A DNA stretch of 64,000 bases from Glycine soja (Eukaryota > Streptophyta > Magnoliopsida > Fabales > Fabaceae), in contig NC_041010.1 of NCBI RefSeq assembly GCF_004193775.1, positions 47,171,562-47,235,561 on the forward strand. Direction: 5' to 3'. How positions within the stretch are numbered: the first letter of the stretch is position 1; every line of letters starts with the position of its first letter. The notes below the pieces were generated by a model. That model did no database searches. It saw only the letters and a program-made list of their open reading frames with translations, and was not told where the DNA came from. The position numbers were made by a program, and so were the translations under genes. This document shows positions 13,000-28,645 of the stretch, piece by piece.

Positions 13000-14683
13000 G
13001 CCAATCAGAAATAGGTTATCTATTAAAATTTAAACATATTAAAGATTTTTCTCTATTTTTGTAATAATTTTATTTATATTCAATAAAAACTAAATATTTA
13101 TAATTTATTAAAAATGTAAAAAGAACATTTAATATTATCTACGATTAGAAGTCTAGAGAGTCGTTAAAAGGATTGGTTATGAAGATTTAGAACTATCTAC
13201 CTCTTGTATAGTAAAGTAAAAAGCATTCTCTAAAAGTCATTTAGTTTTAATACACTCATTTTTAAATTGAGATATATATGATTTTCAATTTTTTTTAATT
13301 TTAAATGATTAATTATATATTTTCTTCATAGTCTTAAATATAATATTTAAATGTATGCCATTTCAAATTTTATTTGAGTTAATTAATCATGCATATTCTT
13401 TCATTTTTTGAACAGTTTTTGAATAATTTTCTCTTCAATTTTTAAATTATATATTCTTAAATTTAAAAGTATATACAAATAGAAGGAAGCTGTTAAAAAA
13501 AAAGAAAGAAATATAAATAGACGGAACCTTCCTAAGTAGGATATGACGAAGCAAATCAATTGAACCGATCGCAGATACATATAATGAATCTATCAATCAT
13601 TAAATTTTCTTGTGTGTTAGTGTTAGAGTGGAAGGAAGTGGTCTTTTTCCAAATAAAGTACGTGGACTTCTCAAATCCTTCCATTTTTCGCTACTACTAT
13701 TCTAAGCAGTAGTTTTGCTACCAATTCTTCGACTAATTTTCCAAAATCGAGCAATTTGAGCGAAATATTTGAAAACTTTTCTTTATTTTGTTTCTCTGAA
13801 ACTTTTGAAACCATATGAAGAGAGTAACTATATTTCGTTATCATTTTAAAGGTTACATAACATGATTTAATAAAAAAATATAATTTTATATGCATAACAT
13901 ATATAATAAATTCAATATATAACTATTTTTATTATAACAAAATACATAATTATATGGAGTAAAAAAATAACACATGAGAAAGAAATATATTACATGAATA
14001 AAGTAATTTTATTTTAAATTTTAGGAGGCAACAACAAAGTTTTATATAACTATTCAAATACTTTTTTTTTTTTAAAAAAAAAGAGAGTGACCATGGCGCC
14101 GGCGAGGTCACCCTTCCCTCCTCCCCTGATTGTGTTCAAGCAATATCTAAATCAACTTACCGACATATTATTAATTTTTTTTATCATATTAGGGGTGAGA
14201 ACTGAGGATTATTTATCGATTCAATGACACAACTGTTTATTTTTAATAGAGTTTTTCATTTCAATCATACTTTTCTCATTATTAAAGACTTGGATGTGAT
14301 ACTTTTTTTTAATAGAATTTGAGCTTGATTTCATCAAACCAATGTAACGAGTGAGAATTTTTTTATCAATTAATATTTTGGCTTAAATAACTTCTAAATG
14401 TACACAATATATACTTTTTCAATTATAGTTCGTAGAAAAAAAAATCTTATCACTTTTAATTCATGAAAAATAAGATCTCCCCCCTATTTTTTATCCTTAT
14501 CATTTATCTTTAAGGTGGTTAAATTTTTTTTTTTTACCTTGGTTAAACATGTTTTTTTTCCGTTTTATTAATTCCTGTGTTATGACATCTTCTAAATAAT
14601 TAAACTTTTGTTAGATTATTGATATGATAGAAGAGTTACTTACAAGTTACTATAATTTAAATTCAGTTATATATATATATATA
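13000..14683. other. AT-rich 5' flank of peroxidase copy 1
   Basis: No gene is seen. One block at 13,755-13,776 (TTTGAGCGAAATATTTGAAAA) has a close match upstream of peroxidase copy 2 at 21,624-21,646. A short GC-rich patch lies at 14,088-14,128. The rest is A/T runs. Confidence 0.5.
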
Positions 14684-15244
14684 TGAAAAATTTAGACTTT
14701 CTCGCTTTATGAAGTTAAGATAAACACTTAGTAATTAAAGGCAGTAATGAGAACACACGATTATAATTTTCCAATATAAAAATTCTTCTACTATACAAAT
14801 GAATAGTAGGTTTATAAAGATGTGTTTATAAAATTGACTCACTCTACGATGACTATCTCAAAGAGACTCTTTAACTTTTTAGCTTTGTCACTCTAAGAAG
14901 TGGATTCACTCTTGTCTTGGATGGTTATGAATGAAAACTCCTACCCTTATTTATACTACTTCATATCCACAATGAATGGTGGAGATTACTTGTATCCTAC
15001 GGTGGAGATTAATTCCCTAGAATGCTCCACACATTCTAGGAGTCTCTACACTTTTCTACTCCCTTCCATATTCTTCCACAAGGTTCCAAACATCTTCAAA
15101 ATATTCCAGAGATTTTCACATTCTTTTACAAGCTTCTAGAGAATTTTGTACTACTTTAGAATTCTCCAGGACATTCTAAAAAATTCTACACTTTTCTAGA
15201 AAGTTCTAGAATTTTCTAGAACCTCTCCAATTAAGGAAGGATCC

Positions 15245-15249
<5 letters not shown>
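14684..15249 (-). mobile_element. Solo LTR (Ty1/copia-like), minus orientation, with heat-shock elements
   Basis: On the minus strand the element begins TGTTGGGATCC and ends ...TTTTTCA, the usual TG...CA LTR ends, with ATATA on each side (14,679-14,683 and 15,250-15,254). That duplication is not conclusive because the site is TA-rich. A TATAAATA box lies at 14,948-14,955. The segment upstream of it is packed with TTCnnGAA units, including a perfect array at 15,194-15,221. No internal coding region or second LTR is present, so it is a solo LTR left by recombination. The architecture resembles heat-activated ONSEN-type copia LTRs; membership of that family is not shown. Confidence 0.6.
15194..15221. 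promoter_or_regulatory. Perfect six-unit heat-shock element
   Basis: The 28 bp hold three consecutive TTCTAGAA palindromes separated by two bases (AG, then TT). This is six alternating nGAAn/nTTCn pentamers in exact register, the preferred site for heat-shock-factor trimers. Weaker TTC/GAA half-site clusters continue from about 15,050 to 15,190. It sits 29-56 nt inside the LTR, about 240 bp upstream of its TATA box. Confidence 0.8.

Positions 15250-15309
<60 letters not shown>
15250..15309. repeat. (TA)n microsatellite, about 60 bp
   Basis: A pure TA dinucleotide run directly next to the 5' end of the solo LTR; it may be the expanded insertion site. Confidence 0.95.
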
Positions 15310-15313
<4 letters not shown>

Positions 15314-16596
15314 TAAGTTATAAATAATTTAATAGATAATTTAAAGTTTGTTATTTGTTTATATTTTATATATCTCTTGTATACTTACAATTAAATTTGA
15401 ATTAAAATCCTATTTTTTCATCTTTCTATAAATTAATAATCTATATCCAATCAAAAATATAAATAATGGTCTATATGTATTTCTCTCATCTAAAAGAATC
15501 CTACTTGCTCATTATAAATGTTATTTTTTTCATCAATAAATATTAATTTTTTAGATTTTATTAGTCAGAAATCACTCTACAATATACATGCTGCTGTCAC
15601 TCTCTCTAATACAGTGATTAAAACAACCTTAGTTTCTTTTCTTAATGTGAGATCTGTACATAGCAAGAGAGTCAAAGATGCCGAGGTGCTTTTTGGGCAT
15701 TTCTGCCTTAATCAAACATGCATGTTCGTTCCATGTCTTCAGTTTAACAAAAAAACGCGTCGATGCCGTAAATCATGCAGTTCATGATGAGTATCGTACC
15801 ATGCATGATGAATGGCGCAGTTTATCGTTTATTTGGAGGCAAAGTCAATCGCAGCCAACTAATAAGTGCTAAATTTTCTATGTAGCTTGTAGCCCACGAT
15901 ACATATATCCATCGTTTTCCTCATCTTTGTTTTCTATATATGTTACATCTAAACTATTTTCAGCCTCCAAATTGACTTGTCAATTCTCTTGTACTTTGAA
16001 AAGTGCGTCTGAGTAGCCATTTCTTCAGTGGTAAAAGGTTAATTTGTTAGAGCAAGCACTACTACTGAGGTCCTTGTTAATTGTGATTTTTGAAGTTCCG
16101 TATAGAAGAAGTGCATATGTTATGAATGATTGGCAAAAAGACAATATATGTAATTAAGACTTTTTGGCATAAGAAATTGACGTGTAATTATGAGTTCACA
16201 AATATTTATGTTATTAGATTAATTCCTGTCAATTTTATAATTACATAATATTTCACTGGATTAACTTAAAAAATATTATATTAAATTGGTGTAGTTTTTA
16301 AGTTCTTTATACGTGCTTTTTCTTTTTCTTTTCATTATCTAATTAGATTGATTGAGAATTGTAAACAAAATTTCAACAAAAGAAAGGCGAGAATGAAACA
16401 TTACATACAATATTAAAAGCTAAGTAGCAAGCACTCTCAATATTATTCTGTATGAATGCAGGGATAATTGAATATATGTAAAATTAGCAAGTTGTTCCTG
16501 CATTGCATGAATATTTTAAAGAAATTTCTTTATTATTAATAATGAATATTTTTTTTTCCATTAGTAACAAATAAATTATAAAATATGTATATGTAG

Positions 16597-16634
<38 letters not shown>

Positions 16635-18516
16635 AAAAACGCCTTATTTTATATCTATTAATTTGATATGATGTGTCAAAATTTTAAAAATGAATTTAAA
16701 TTGAAATTTACATAAATTGAAAAATTCAATTTTAACTTAATAAAAGAGAGACGGCTAGTAGGATTATTGTGTGAAAAAAATGTTAATGGAATCGAAGTAT
16801 TTATAAACATTAATAAAATAGTTGTGGAAGAATTAAATTTTAGCCATTAGAATTATCAATTTATCATCATTCTATAGTCTTTAAAATGCAAGCAAGTATT
16901 TATTTAGCATACGGAGGGAAAGTTTTGCTTGTCTTACCTGGTTCGAGTATAAGATTACTTTCAATAGAATATATATATATATATATGATCGACTTAAGGG
17001 AATTTTCAATAAATTACTTTACTTGAGTGGCTATATTATATATTTTATAATATTTCATATTTTTATCATTTTTTACTTTAATAAATTTAATTAATTTTTT
17101 TAATAGACTCTACAACAGATCTCATTTTTTATATTTAATTATTCAGCTTAATTTTAATTTAATACATTTATATGCTAATTTTTAAATAAAATAAATATAT
17201 GTTAATTTTTAGTTTCATTGAATATTTATTAATCTACGTGCAATAATTTTAAACATAAAAAATATAGGAAGTAGGTAGTATTATGTTTTAATTAAATAAA
17301 ATTTGGCTATCAAATTTAAAATACATGAAAAATAATGCAAAAATGCATAAAATTTTTGCTTTATTGGAAATGGCAACTCATGATTAAATGAGAGAGATGG
17401 AAACGTACATTTGACAACATGGTATTGCGGTGTACGTGGAAAAAGCAACGGGAATATAGAAAGGTCAATTAAAAGTAGCATTATATTGAGTATTATTGAA
17501 CTGATAAAAAAATATTGAGTATTTTTAAATAAAAGATGACTAGCGTCACATATTTTTGGATGAGAACCCGTTGCTTCACATAACAATAACAATCTAATAA
17601 ATAATGTAATAAAAATAGCAATATAATATATAAGAGGATCTTACATAGTTGTTATCTCGTCTCAAAATGAGTGGGGTTGTAAATTATTTTATAAAAACTA
17701 ATCTTGGTATTATTATAAAATCAAAATAATATTTATTAAGGTTATTAATAAAAATAAGAAATTAATATTACATCAAAAAATAAAATAAAATATTTATTTT
17801 GAGTTTTTTTTTGTAAAAAATATGATACTTGTTTTAGAATAAAAAGAGTATGTTATATAAAATACATTTGATATCATTATTTCCAATAGTACCGTGTGCG
17901 AGGGGAAAGCAACGGTCATATAGAAAGGTCAATTAAAAGTAGCATTGTTATATTGAGTATTATTGAATAAAAGATGCCTAGCTCCACATACTTTTTGGCG
18001 AGAACCTGTTCATTCAGATAACAATCTAATAAAGAAGTGGGTCTTACATGTTCTCTCATCATATAATTTTTTTTATTTGAATTGCTATCTGTTGTTGAAA
18101 TTAGGAGAGAAACTCCCATTGAAGTTATCCTAATAAAAATATTGTCCTAATAAAATAGAGAAAATTTTCTAAAACTTTTATTTAAGACTTAAGAGTGAGG
18201 ATTGAGATATATTATTTAAGAGTGAATATAGAAAATATAGTTCATGAAGAGGTAGGATAGCAGGGTTCGGACCATTCTCTTTCTTAATAACATCAATAGT
18301 CAAATGAATTCAATCGGAAATTTAGCAACTCTTGCCGGTCCAGAATTAACCAAAGTCCAAACATTTTGACATTGATATTCTTATATTATATTATTACTAC
18401 AATTAAGGAAGCATTTACTTTGCTCCTAATTAACTGCGACTGATACAACATTGAGTATCTAAAATATCCCATAACCTTGATTTTGTTTCATACTTAGTAC
18501 AAGAAGGCCAAAAATC
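15310..18516. other. Gene-free spacer between the peroxidase genes
   Basis: AT-rich, with a further TA run at about 16,600-16,628. The block at 15,650-15,790 (CTTAATCAAACATG and neighbours) resembles 23,220-23,310 upstream of peroxidase copy 2, as expected if the flanks were duplicated with the genes. A diverged direct repeat lies at 17,428-17,602 and 17,890-18,033. No convincing coding sequence. Confidence 0.5.
17428..18033. repeat. Diverged direct repeat, about 150-175 bp units 460 bp apart
   Basis: The units at 17,428-17,602 and 17,890-18,033 share tagaaaggtcaattaaaag, tattgagtattattgaa and aacaatctaataaa in the same order. The first has about 30 extra bases from an internal duplication of the tattgagtatt segment. 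Function unknown. Confidence 0.75.
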
Positions 18517-21264
<2,748 letters not shown>

Positions 21265-21342
21265 TGTAATTGGAGTTTTAAAATTGAAATATGTAACTAA
21301 GAAGATAGGGTTAAGTGCGTGGCTTATGATTAGTGTTTGCAT

Positions 21343-22504
21343 GTGGTGAATACCAAGGAATTGTCACGTATTTATATGAGATTTGTCCCAGTTTACTTTT
21401 TATTTTTCTCCTTTTCAATATATGCAGCTATGGTCATGGATTAATTACGAAATTAAATTTTAACTTGTTTATAGAAAGTGGAATGGTAGGTATTATCTGC
21501 GTTAATCGTTGATTTTCATTGTATATTAATTTTAGGCTGAAAAGCTAGCTGTATTTTCTAAAATATATTGACTTGTTAAAAGCCTTTGGCGACTGTTCTA
21601 CTAAAATCTACAGTGAGTGTCCCTTTTGAGCGAAAAATTTGAAAAGTGTGTATTTTTTTTTTCTTTCTTGGCTTTTGAGACCGACCCACTATACATGATT
21701 TTTTTTAAACAATTTTTAATTTATTAAGAAAAACATATGAGGAGCATGTTTTTTTCCGTGGCCAAGACATATTTTAGAAGTAATGCATCCTTATAATGAA
21801 TTCGTTCTCTTTCGTTTCAATATCCAAATCGAGTTAATATTGTTATCAAAATTTACCAGTTTCATCATTGATAATGATCGAGTAACGAAATTCACTAGTT
21901 TATACAAAATTTCAATATAATATCTTAAGTGTTTCTTTATGTAAATATAACGAATCTTACTGGTTTAGAAATAAAGAAAAATAGAAAATTATAAATATAC
22001 ATTCACTTTCTTTTTCATCTTATTTCCACCGTATTTAATTTTTTCTTATCTTTTTTGTAAAACACAGACAAACACATCTATTTTAATGGGGATGGAGTTG
22101 TAGCGGGTCACTTGGATATTAATTTGGTGCAACCCGTAGTTTCTGCAATCTCCTGAGCTGTGGGTTCTTTCTGTTTTTACCTTGGCCAAGGGAGTTTAAT
22201 AAAATATTTAATACAATTAATATAATTAAGCCTTATTCTTGCCAAATTCATTCTAATTTTCCTACAGTTATCTCCAGGAACTGAAGCTATGTTGCAAATA
22301 TGTGACAGCGTGGGCAATAAGTATTAAGCTGGCTTTATTTCATGTTAAAATCACATCTGATTTGTTATTTAGAATTGAGGTTTACAATCATATATCATTG
22401 TGTTCAGAATTTTTCTTTTTTCTATCTGCTGAGCTATTACTAGTACTGATTTTACAGTATTGATTGGCTTGTGTATTTTATTTGACAACAAAGTAATGTA
22501 TGGG
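21343..22504. other. 5' flank of peroxidase copy 2
   Basis: Holds a TATA-like box (21,370-21,382, minus), a single diverged copy of the copy-1 promoter element (21,391-21,425) and the shared block at 21,624-21,646. No gene seen. Confidence 0.45.
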
Positions 22505-22726
22505 GACACCCAAAATAAATAAATTGTAGGTATTACTTATAGAGACATACAAAAATATACAATTGTAGGTAAATGTATATTTGTAGGTAAAACTTATGCC
22601 AACAAACTAATAATTATCATTTTTTAAAATTGAGATACAAAGTGTGTAGGTCAATATTAACTATATTTTTATTTACGAATTATTGACTTTTAGTGATAAA
22701 TTTTGTCAGTCGTTTTTCTTGTAGTG
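22505..22726 (-). mobile_element. CACTA (En/Spm) transposon terminus with subterminal repeats
   Basis: The minus strand begins CACTACAAGAAAAACG at 22,726, the canonical CACTA-transposon end. Further in, ACCTACAA-type motifs occur four times (TTGTAGGT at about 22,523, 22,561 and 22,580, and a variant at about 22,641), matching the subterminal repeats where such transposases bind. No partner end was found nearby, so it is a truncated or internally deleted remnant. Confidence 0.6.
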
Positions 22727-24936
22727 GTGTTTATAATCAACTTAATTACATATAGTATATTTTAGTGTGAAATGTTATAAAGTGGAACCTATAGTATTGA
22801 CCCAAACTCATTTCGTCCCTCCTGCAGTCTCATGTATGTGGTGCCGGTTTTAATCTCGCAAGTAGGTTAAGTAGTCAAGTGGAGTCCACATTTAAGTGTT
22901 TCACTTATACACATTGATAAGCATTTTTCTTTTAGTAAATATAATAAAGCTAAATATGATGTACCAATAATTGATCCATTGACGAAATTAAACTGTTTGA
23001 AGACTGTTTGTGTGAACGTAATTTATGGTATGTGGGAGAAATCAAAATTTTCCTTGTCTTTCTTTAGAAAATCATTAGTTTATCTCTCTAAGAATAAAAA
23101 AATTGTCAACTAAAAACATTCCAAAGTAATGAAATTAAGCTATCTAGTTAGCTAGACTCGTGTGACATATAATTAACAACGTCGAAAGTGTTTATGCTTT
23201 GTTAGAATGTAGTAATGCAGGTCAATGATCAAGCCAACATGTTCTCTGGCCTTTTTGCGTTAATCAAACATGTCACCTGCTTGCCCGTCTTTCTTGACGA
23301 AGATTGACGCGTTAATGTTGAGAATCATTAATTAAAGCTACCCTCCCTGAGCATGCAAATAATATTTTTCATGACCATGCATAGGAAGAAGTCCTCTAAA
23401 ATAACCAATCATTTAAAGTTAGAAAATAAAATGATATTTATTAATAAACACTTGATTTGAAACGAGTTGAATTTATGAAATATTTTAATTTAAATTAAAA
23501 ATAAAAATCATGTCTTTACTCTTCTTCTTTTTTTTTTTTTAATTTGAACGCATCTTTTTACTTTTGAATTATGACATAGGTAATCCTTTAATTACTTGGA
23601 ACCTAAGTCAATAAAGTAGCGTATATACTATATACTGTATATGCATGCTACACGCTAGTGCTAGTGCAGTTGCAGCCAGCTGTTTCCCACAATTACATAT
23701 TCTTTATCTCTAAATTTGAATGGAAAGAAAGAAAATGACATTTTTTTTAATTATTAGGAAAAAAATGCATTTTTACTCCAAATACTTATGATCAAGTATG
23801 GCCAAGGTTCTTATATTTTTATACCGATAAGTTTAGTCCACAAACTTTTAAAAACATGTAAACTCAAAGAAAAAGTATAATGATTAAAAATATATTTTTC
23901 TCTAAATTTTTTAATTTGACTAAAGAGAACATGAAGAGAAAATAGACATAAAAAATAAACTAAAACTCAAACAAAAATTGCAAAATATTTTTTTTCTTTC
24001 AATTCAACATTCTTTTCTCATAAAGAAAGGTTTTTTTTATTTATTTATGAAAAGTGTGTTTTTATATAGGAATTTAGTTGAAGGCATTAACACCGAAGAG
24101 TTTTTATTCTCTCATTTAATTAAAAATTAAAAATGTCTATGCATGTTAAAGTTTATTGATTTTTATGATAATTATCTTAAAAATAATTTAAGAATGATTT
24201 ATGATTTATTAATAATATAAAACTTTTTACATCAACAATAAATGATGATTAAACTCTTTATAGACTAGATTATTGCATGCTGATGCAAATGATAGTTTGT
24301 TATAGGCTATGCTAGTTGTGTTTCTGTGATCTTTTTCTTTCTTTTCCTATGCCTTGCTATTTTACATTATGTGTATAGTGTTTTTGTTTTTTTTTTATAA
24401 AGTTTAATGATCATTTATTAATCATATAAAATAATTTTTTAGTATGATCATTGACATGTCTTTTAAAATAATCATTATAAAAGTTATAAAAAAAGTAAAG
24501 ACACCCAAAGGTGTCATGAGATTGGATAGAGAAAAGTCTAACACAAATGATAATATTGATATGTAAGAATTTTTTTTATATATAAAATTCTAGAATTGAA
24601 GAAATGTATGTTTAAAACACACATAGGTACTTTAAGCAAATCTTATTTTGCTTTATTGATTTGATAAAAAAAATGAAATGGAATGGAGTGTAATAGAACA
24701 TATAGTGAAATAACGTGTCCAGTATTTGGGTGTATAATATGATGATCTGAAACAAAATTGTTATTCCATCTCATTCCTTGCAATCATTTTTGTTTTCAAT
24801 TGTTTTTTTGGCAATTTAGCAACAATTAATTTTTTTTTTATGATTTTATACCTTCAGTTTAGATTTTTTGGCATTGTTAGAGAAGCTAAAGTTAATAGAG
24901 TTACTTGACAACTATCAACAAGGACTAAGTAAATAA

Positions 24937-24984
<48 letters not shown>

Positions 24985-27900
24985 ATGATAAATTATTAAT
25001 AGTATGATTTTTAAGAAAATAATTATATAATAATTTATAATTAAATAACATTATAATTAAAAATATTTACTGTTAATATATTTGTCTATTTTCTTACGCG
25101 ACAATAAGCTAAAATTTTGTCAGAAAGAAATACTCCAAATCAATTTAAGTCACAATCACATACATATGACAACTTGCTGTCAATATATATGCATTTTCCA
25201 AATTTGGTTTGATAATTTTGGAATCCTGATAGGTACTGATAGCAAAATGTTAAGCAAAAAATGTTACACAATGATTAAGATACCATGCACAGTCGGTTCA
25301 AAATTAATTTGATAATTTAATTGTCAAACTCGATTTTGATTTCTTTTTTTTTTAATGTTTCTGTCGTTCTTTTTGACTTAACAGTACGTTTGAATAATGG
25401 TTATAACATCTAATGAGACAAGAAATCTAAGGAAATGTAAATAAAAGCAACTATGGTAAACAAAAGAAAATAAATCATTTGTGCACTGCATAGCAAAATT
25501 CTAATTTCTTCATATAAACATCTCCACACAATTCCACGCGGTTGATTATATAGAACATATATTCCATTCATTATGGCATCAATCATGAATAAAATTAAAA
25601 AATCATAGTCATAGCAGGTACAAAGATCTCAAAGATCGTGTATATTATACTGTAACACAAGTCAAAGATTCCATCTTCTTTCAAATGATGTGGTAATAAA
25701 GTGTAATCCTGCTGGCCATGAGTTGCTAATCGGGGACATGCTGTATTACAAATTAAATCTGTCTAATAAATTGCAAACAACTTGCAGATCAATTGATCTA
25801 AGATTATTTTAATTTAATTAATAATTTCAATTTGAGTCTTAAGTAATTATTAATAAGTAACTAAATAAATAAACCTGTCTAATAATAATTAAATCTTTAT
25901 GGTTCTCCATTTATACGGGTGTTTGACCCTTGCTAGTTGCTGCTAGCTACTTCAGTAAAATCTGTTCTGCACAAAATCACACTGAGTGACACAAGATGCC
26001 AATTTTTTTAACTAGAATCCAGCTCCAGAAAATTTTATTGATAATTTTCTAAGGAACTTTGAAAACAAAAAAATATTTATTTTAAAAATAATAGATATAC
26101 CAAATATACAATAAATTTAAATAGAAGGGGGCTGATAGGGATCTGGATAGAAGGTTACAATTTTCAAAATTAAAGTAGCTTCGATCACAATCAAAGTCGG
26201 ATATTAAAAGCATAAAACTTTTCTTACCAAGTTGAAAATACTCGTAATTTGAAAATCATGCGTTATCGTTGATGCATTGCATTAAAAGAATGAGAAGGAC
26301 GTCAAGGCATGATTTGTCATGTGCAAGTGGTGTTTTGTTTTTCTCCATGAACTATTTTAGTAGCGGTTCCAACTTCCATGCGACTGGACATTTTCTTAAA
26401 AAATAGATTCTTATTCGTACAAAATAAAACTAATTTTCTTCCAGCTGCAAATTTTGACTAATCTAGAAAGTTTAGGCCCATAATTTGTGTAGAAAAATGG
26501 AGCGGATACTTTAGACACTATACCAATCAGCTTCGTTGAAAATTTTAAAAATGTTATCACATCAAGCAATCATCGTAAAAGAAAAAGAATTTGAGTTACT
26601 AACAATTTGGTCAAACTAGCTTAAAACTAAAATATTCTTTGAAAAAGAAATTGTACTATTCTGTGAAAGGATTTTCATATGTTTACATTTTTCTATTAAT
26701 TTTTTTTCATTATATATCCCATCTCTTATTTTATTATTTTGCTTATCTGTATTTCACATCCTATTTAACATGACTTGAAGTAAACGGTATCTTTTTTTAA
26801 AAATTGTCTTCGCCAATCCGAGTGTAGATTTGGGATGTAAAGCTGTTTGTTTAATTCGTCTGCCTTCAGGCTTTATCCATGCATGGAATTACTTTACTTG
26901 CCAATCTGCTTTAGAATAGAAAAAAAATGTGGAGCTCATTCGTTAATTAACTTACTTTATATGGTGTTGAGTTTGGCAACATCTCAGAATATAATAAAGA
27001 AATTTCTTCCATTGAAATTAAGCATTTGGACGTAGTAAAAGATATGTTTTTTTAAGTTCCTAAAATTCAGTATCGCTTGTAAACAGCGTTTTCTTTTGAT
27101 TTCTGACTATACACGAGTGGAAAATAAATATACAAAATATTTTAATAAATTTCTTTTTAATTATTATTAATTAGTATCATGTATACAAAAACAGGATGTG
27201 CTCCCCCTCCCCCCGGTATACTTGTATTCACAAGTTGGATTGGTTTAAGTTTAGGATAAAATTAAATATGAAACAGTCAAATTTAAATAAATTTGGTTAG
27301 CTCGGATTTTTATTTTTTTTCAAATAATCGATTGACTTGTTTTAGTTCGAATTATTGAATTATTATAAGTAATATATTTTTTCAAGTTTTTGTCTTCATC
27401 TATTGTCCTTTTTATTTAAATATTTAATTTTATATTAATTTAAGGTTAAAATATTTCTTATTCTTTAATGACTAATTACTTTTCTACAGTTATCACTTTG
27501 AATATATCTTAAATTTTTTTATCTAAAATTTAATATAAAAAATTACATAGAAAAAATGTCCAACTAAGGCAGTTCGAAAAATTAGAAAAATCATAAGAAA
27601 ATAAAAAATGAATGAAAAAGAGAATAAAAAGTACAAGATAAAAAGCTCTAAAATCATCGATGCTGCATCAAATATTTTATATGGCGATGCAGAAAGTGCG
27701 TCAAATGTGTTTATCTGCTAAACTTGCAACGTCAAATTTTCCGGAAACCAATGTAAAAGATTCACTTTCTACGATAAAAATCGTGCTAAAACAACTTGAT
27801 GAGAACTGAAGAAGAAAGTCTTTTTTTTTTTTAAAAAAAATTATACATATTTTCATATAGTACAGTGATCAACATATTAAACTTGTTAGTTGTCACAATT

Positions 27901-28136
27901 TTTTTTCCAAATTTAAATTAAATTACTGAGAAGTACATCATAAATTAAAAATATTAAAAAAGGCAGCATAATTGAAGAAAAATATGTACAAACAAGTGCA
28001 AACATTCAAATTTACAATTAGAAACACCAAAGAAATAATTATACCACAGAAGTTTATTTGCATGCAAGCACTTACACATATTAGGAAACTATAAAAAGAC
28101 AACATATTTTAACATGAATAACTTTGTTGCTCTTAC
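22727..28136. other. Gene-free AT-rich region
   Basis: Holds a block at about 23,220-23,310 resembling 15,690-15,780, and a 43-bp TA run at 24,940-24,982. Long A/T tracts dominate. Short open frames here carry no recognisable domain or splice context. Confidence 0.5.
24940..24982. repeat. (AT)n microsatellite
   Basis: Uninterrupted AT dinucleotides, about 43 bp. Confidence 0.95.
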
Positions 28137-28203
28137 CTGATACAGAGCATGAGTCAGCTCTTCCCTTGCTGCAATCGTTGCTCCGCATTAATCCATCCCA
28201 TTC
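28137..28203 (-). other. Candidate 67-nt orphan exon
   Basis: On the minus strand a 67-nt, unusually GC-balanced stretch lies exactly between an acceptor-like tttgtag and a strong donor CAG|GTAAGAG. One frame is open throughout and contains the motif WDGLMRSNDCSKGRADSCS. No neighbouring exon was recognised and the motif is unknown to me. It may be a captured exon, a non-coding RNA exon or chance. Confidence 0.25.
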
Positions 28204-28645
28204 CTACAAATTAGGCAAACCAAATCATCCTAAGTCGAAGCCTACATAATTGTTTTTTTCCACAGAAAGAAGACCACACTGTCTAAATATATTTGGAAAA
28301 CTTTCAAACATAAACCACCATTAAACTCCTCCCAATCCAATAATGTAGAGCAGCGTATAAATAATCCTGATTATATAACTAACAAAAAACCTCACCAATT
28401 CCTTTTCATTAATAAAAATGTCTTATATTACATGTATTATAAGAGATTTTGAATATAAATCATAAAGTTCAACTTTGAAACTGTAGGGGATGGAAGAAGG
28501 AAGAGATCTTGACATGGAAGCGGCGTCGCTATGCCTTACCCATCAAGTGGGTCTTCACATTAATTAACGATCAAGAAACCACACAGTGGAAATCAAACGT
28601 CAAACATCTAGCCACGTGTCCACCGACACATGATCATTGAAACGA

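Noticed and set aside
14088..14128. GC-rich patch with GTGACC...GGTCAC inverted repeat
   Set aside because: Short and isolated; no terminator, element end or gene context supports a function.
21265..21342. In-frame upstream ATG extending peroxidase copy 2 by 26 residues
   Set aside because: It would precede the signal peptide and lies about where transcription should begin relative to the TATA-like box; the start at 21,264 matches copy 1 and the family.
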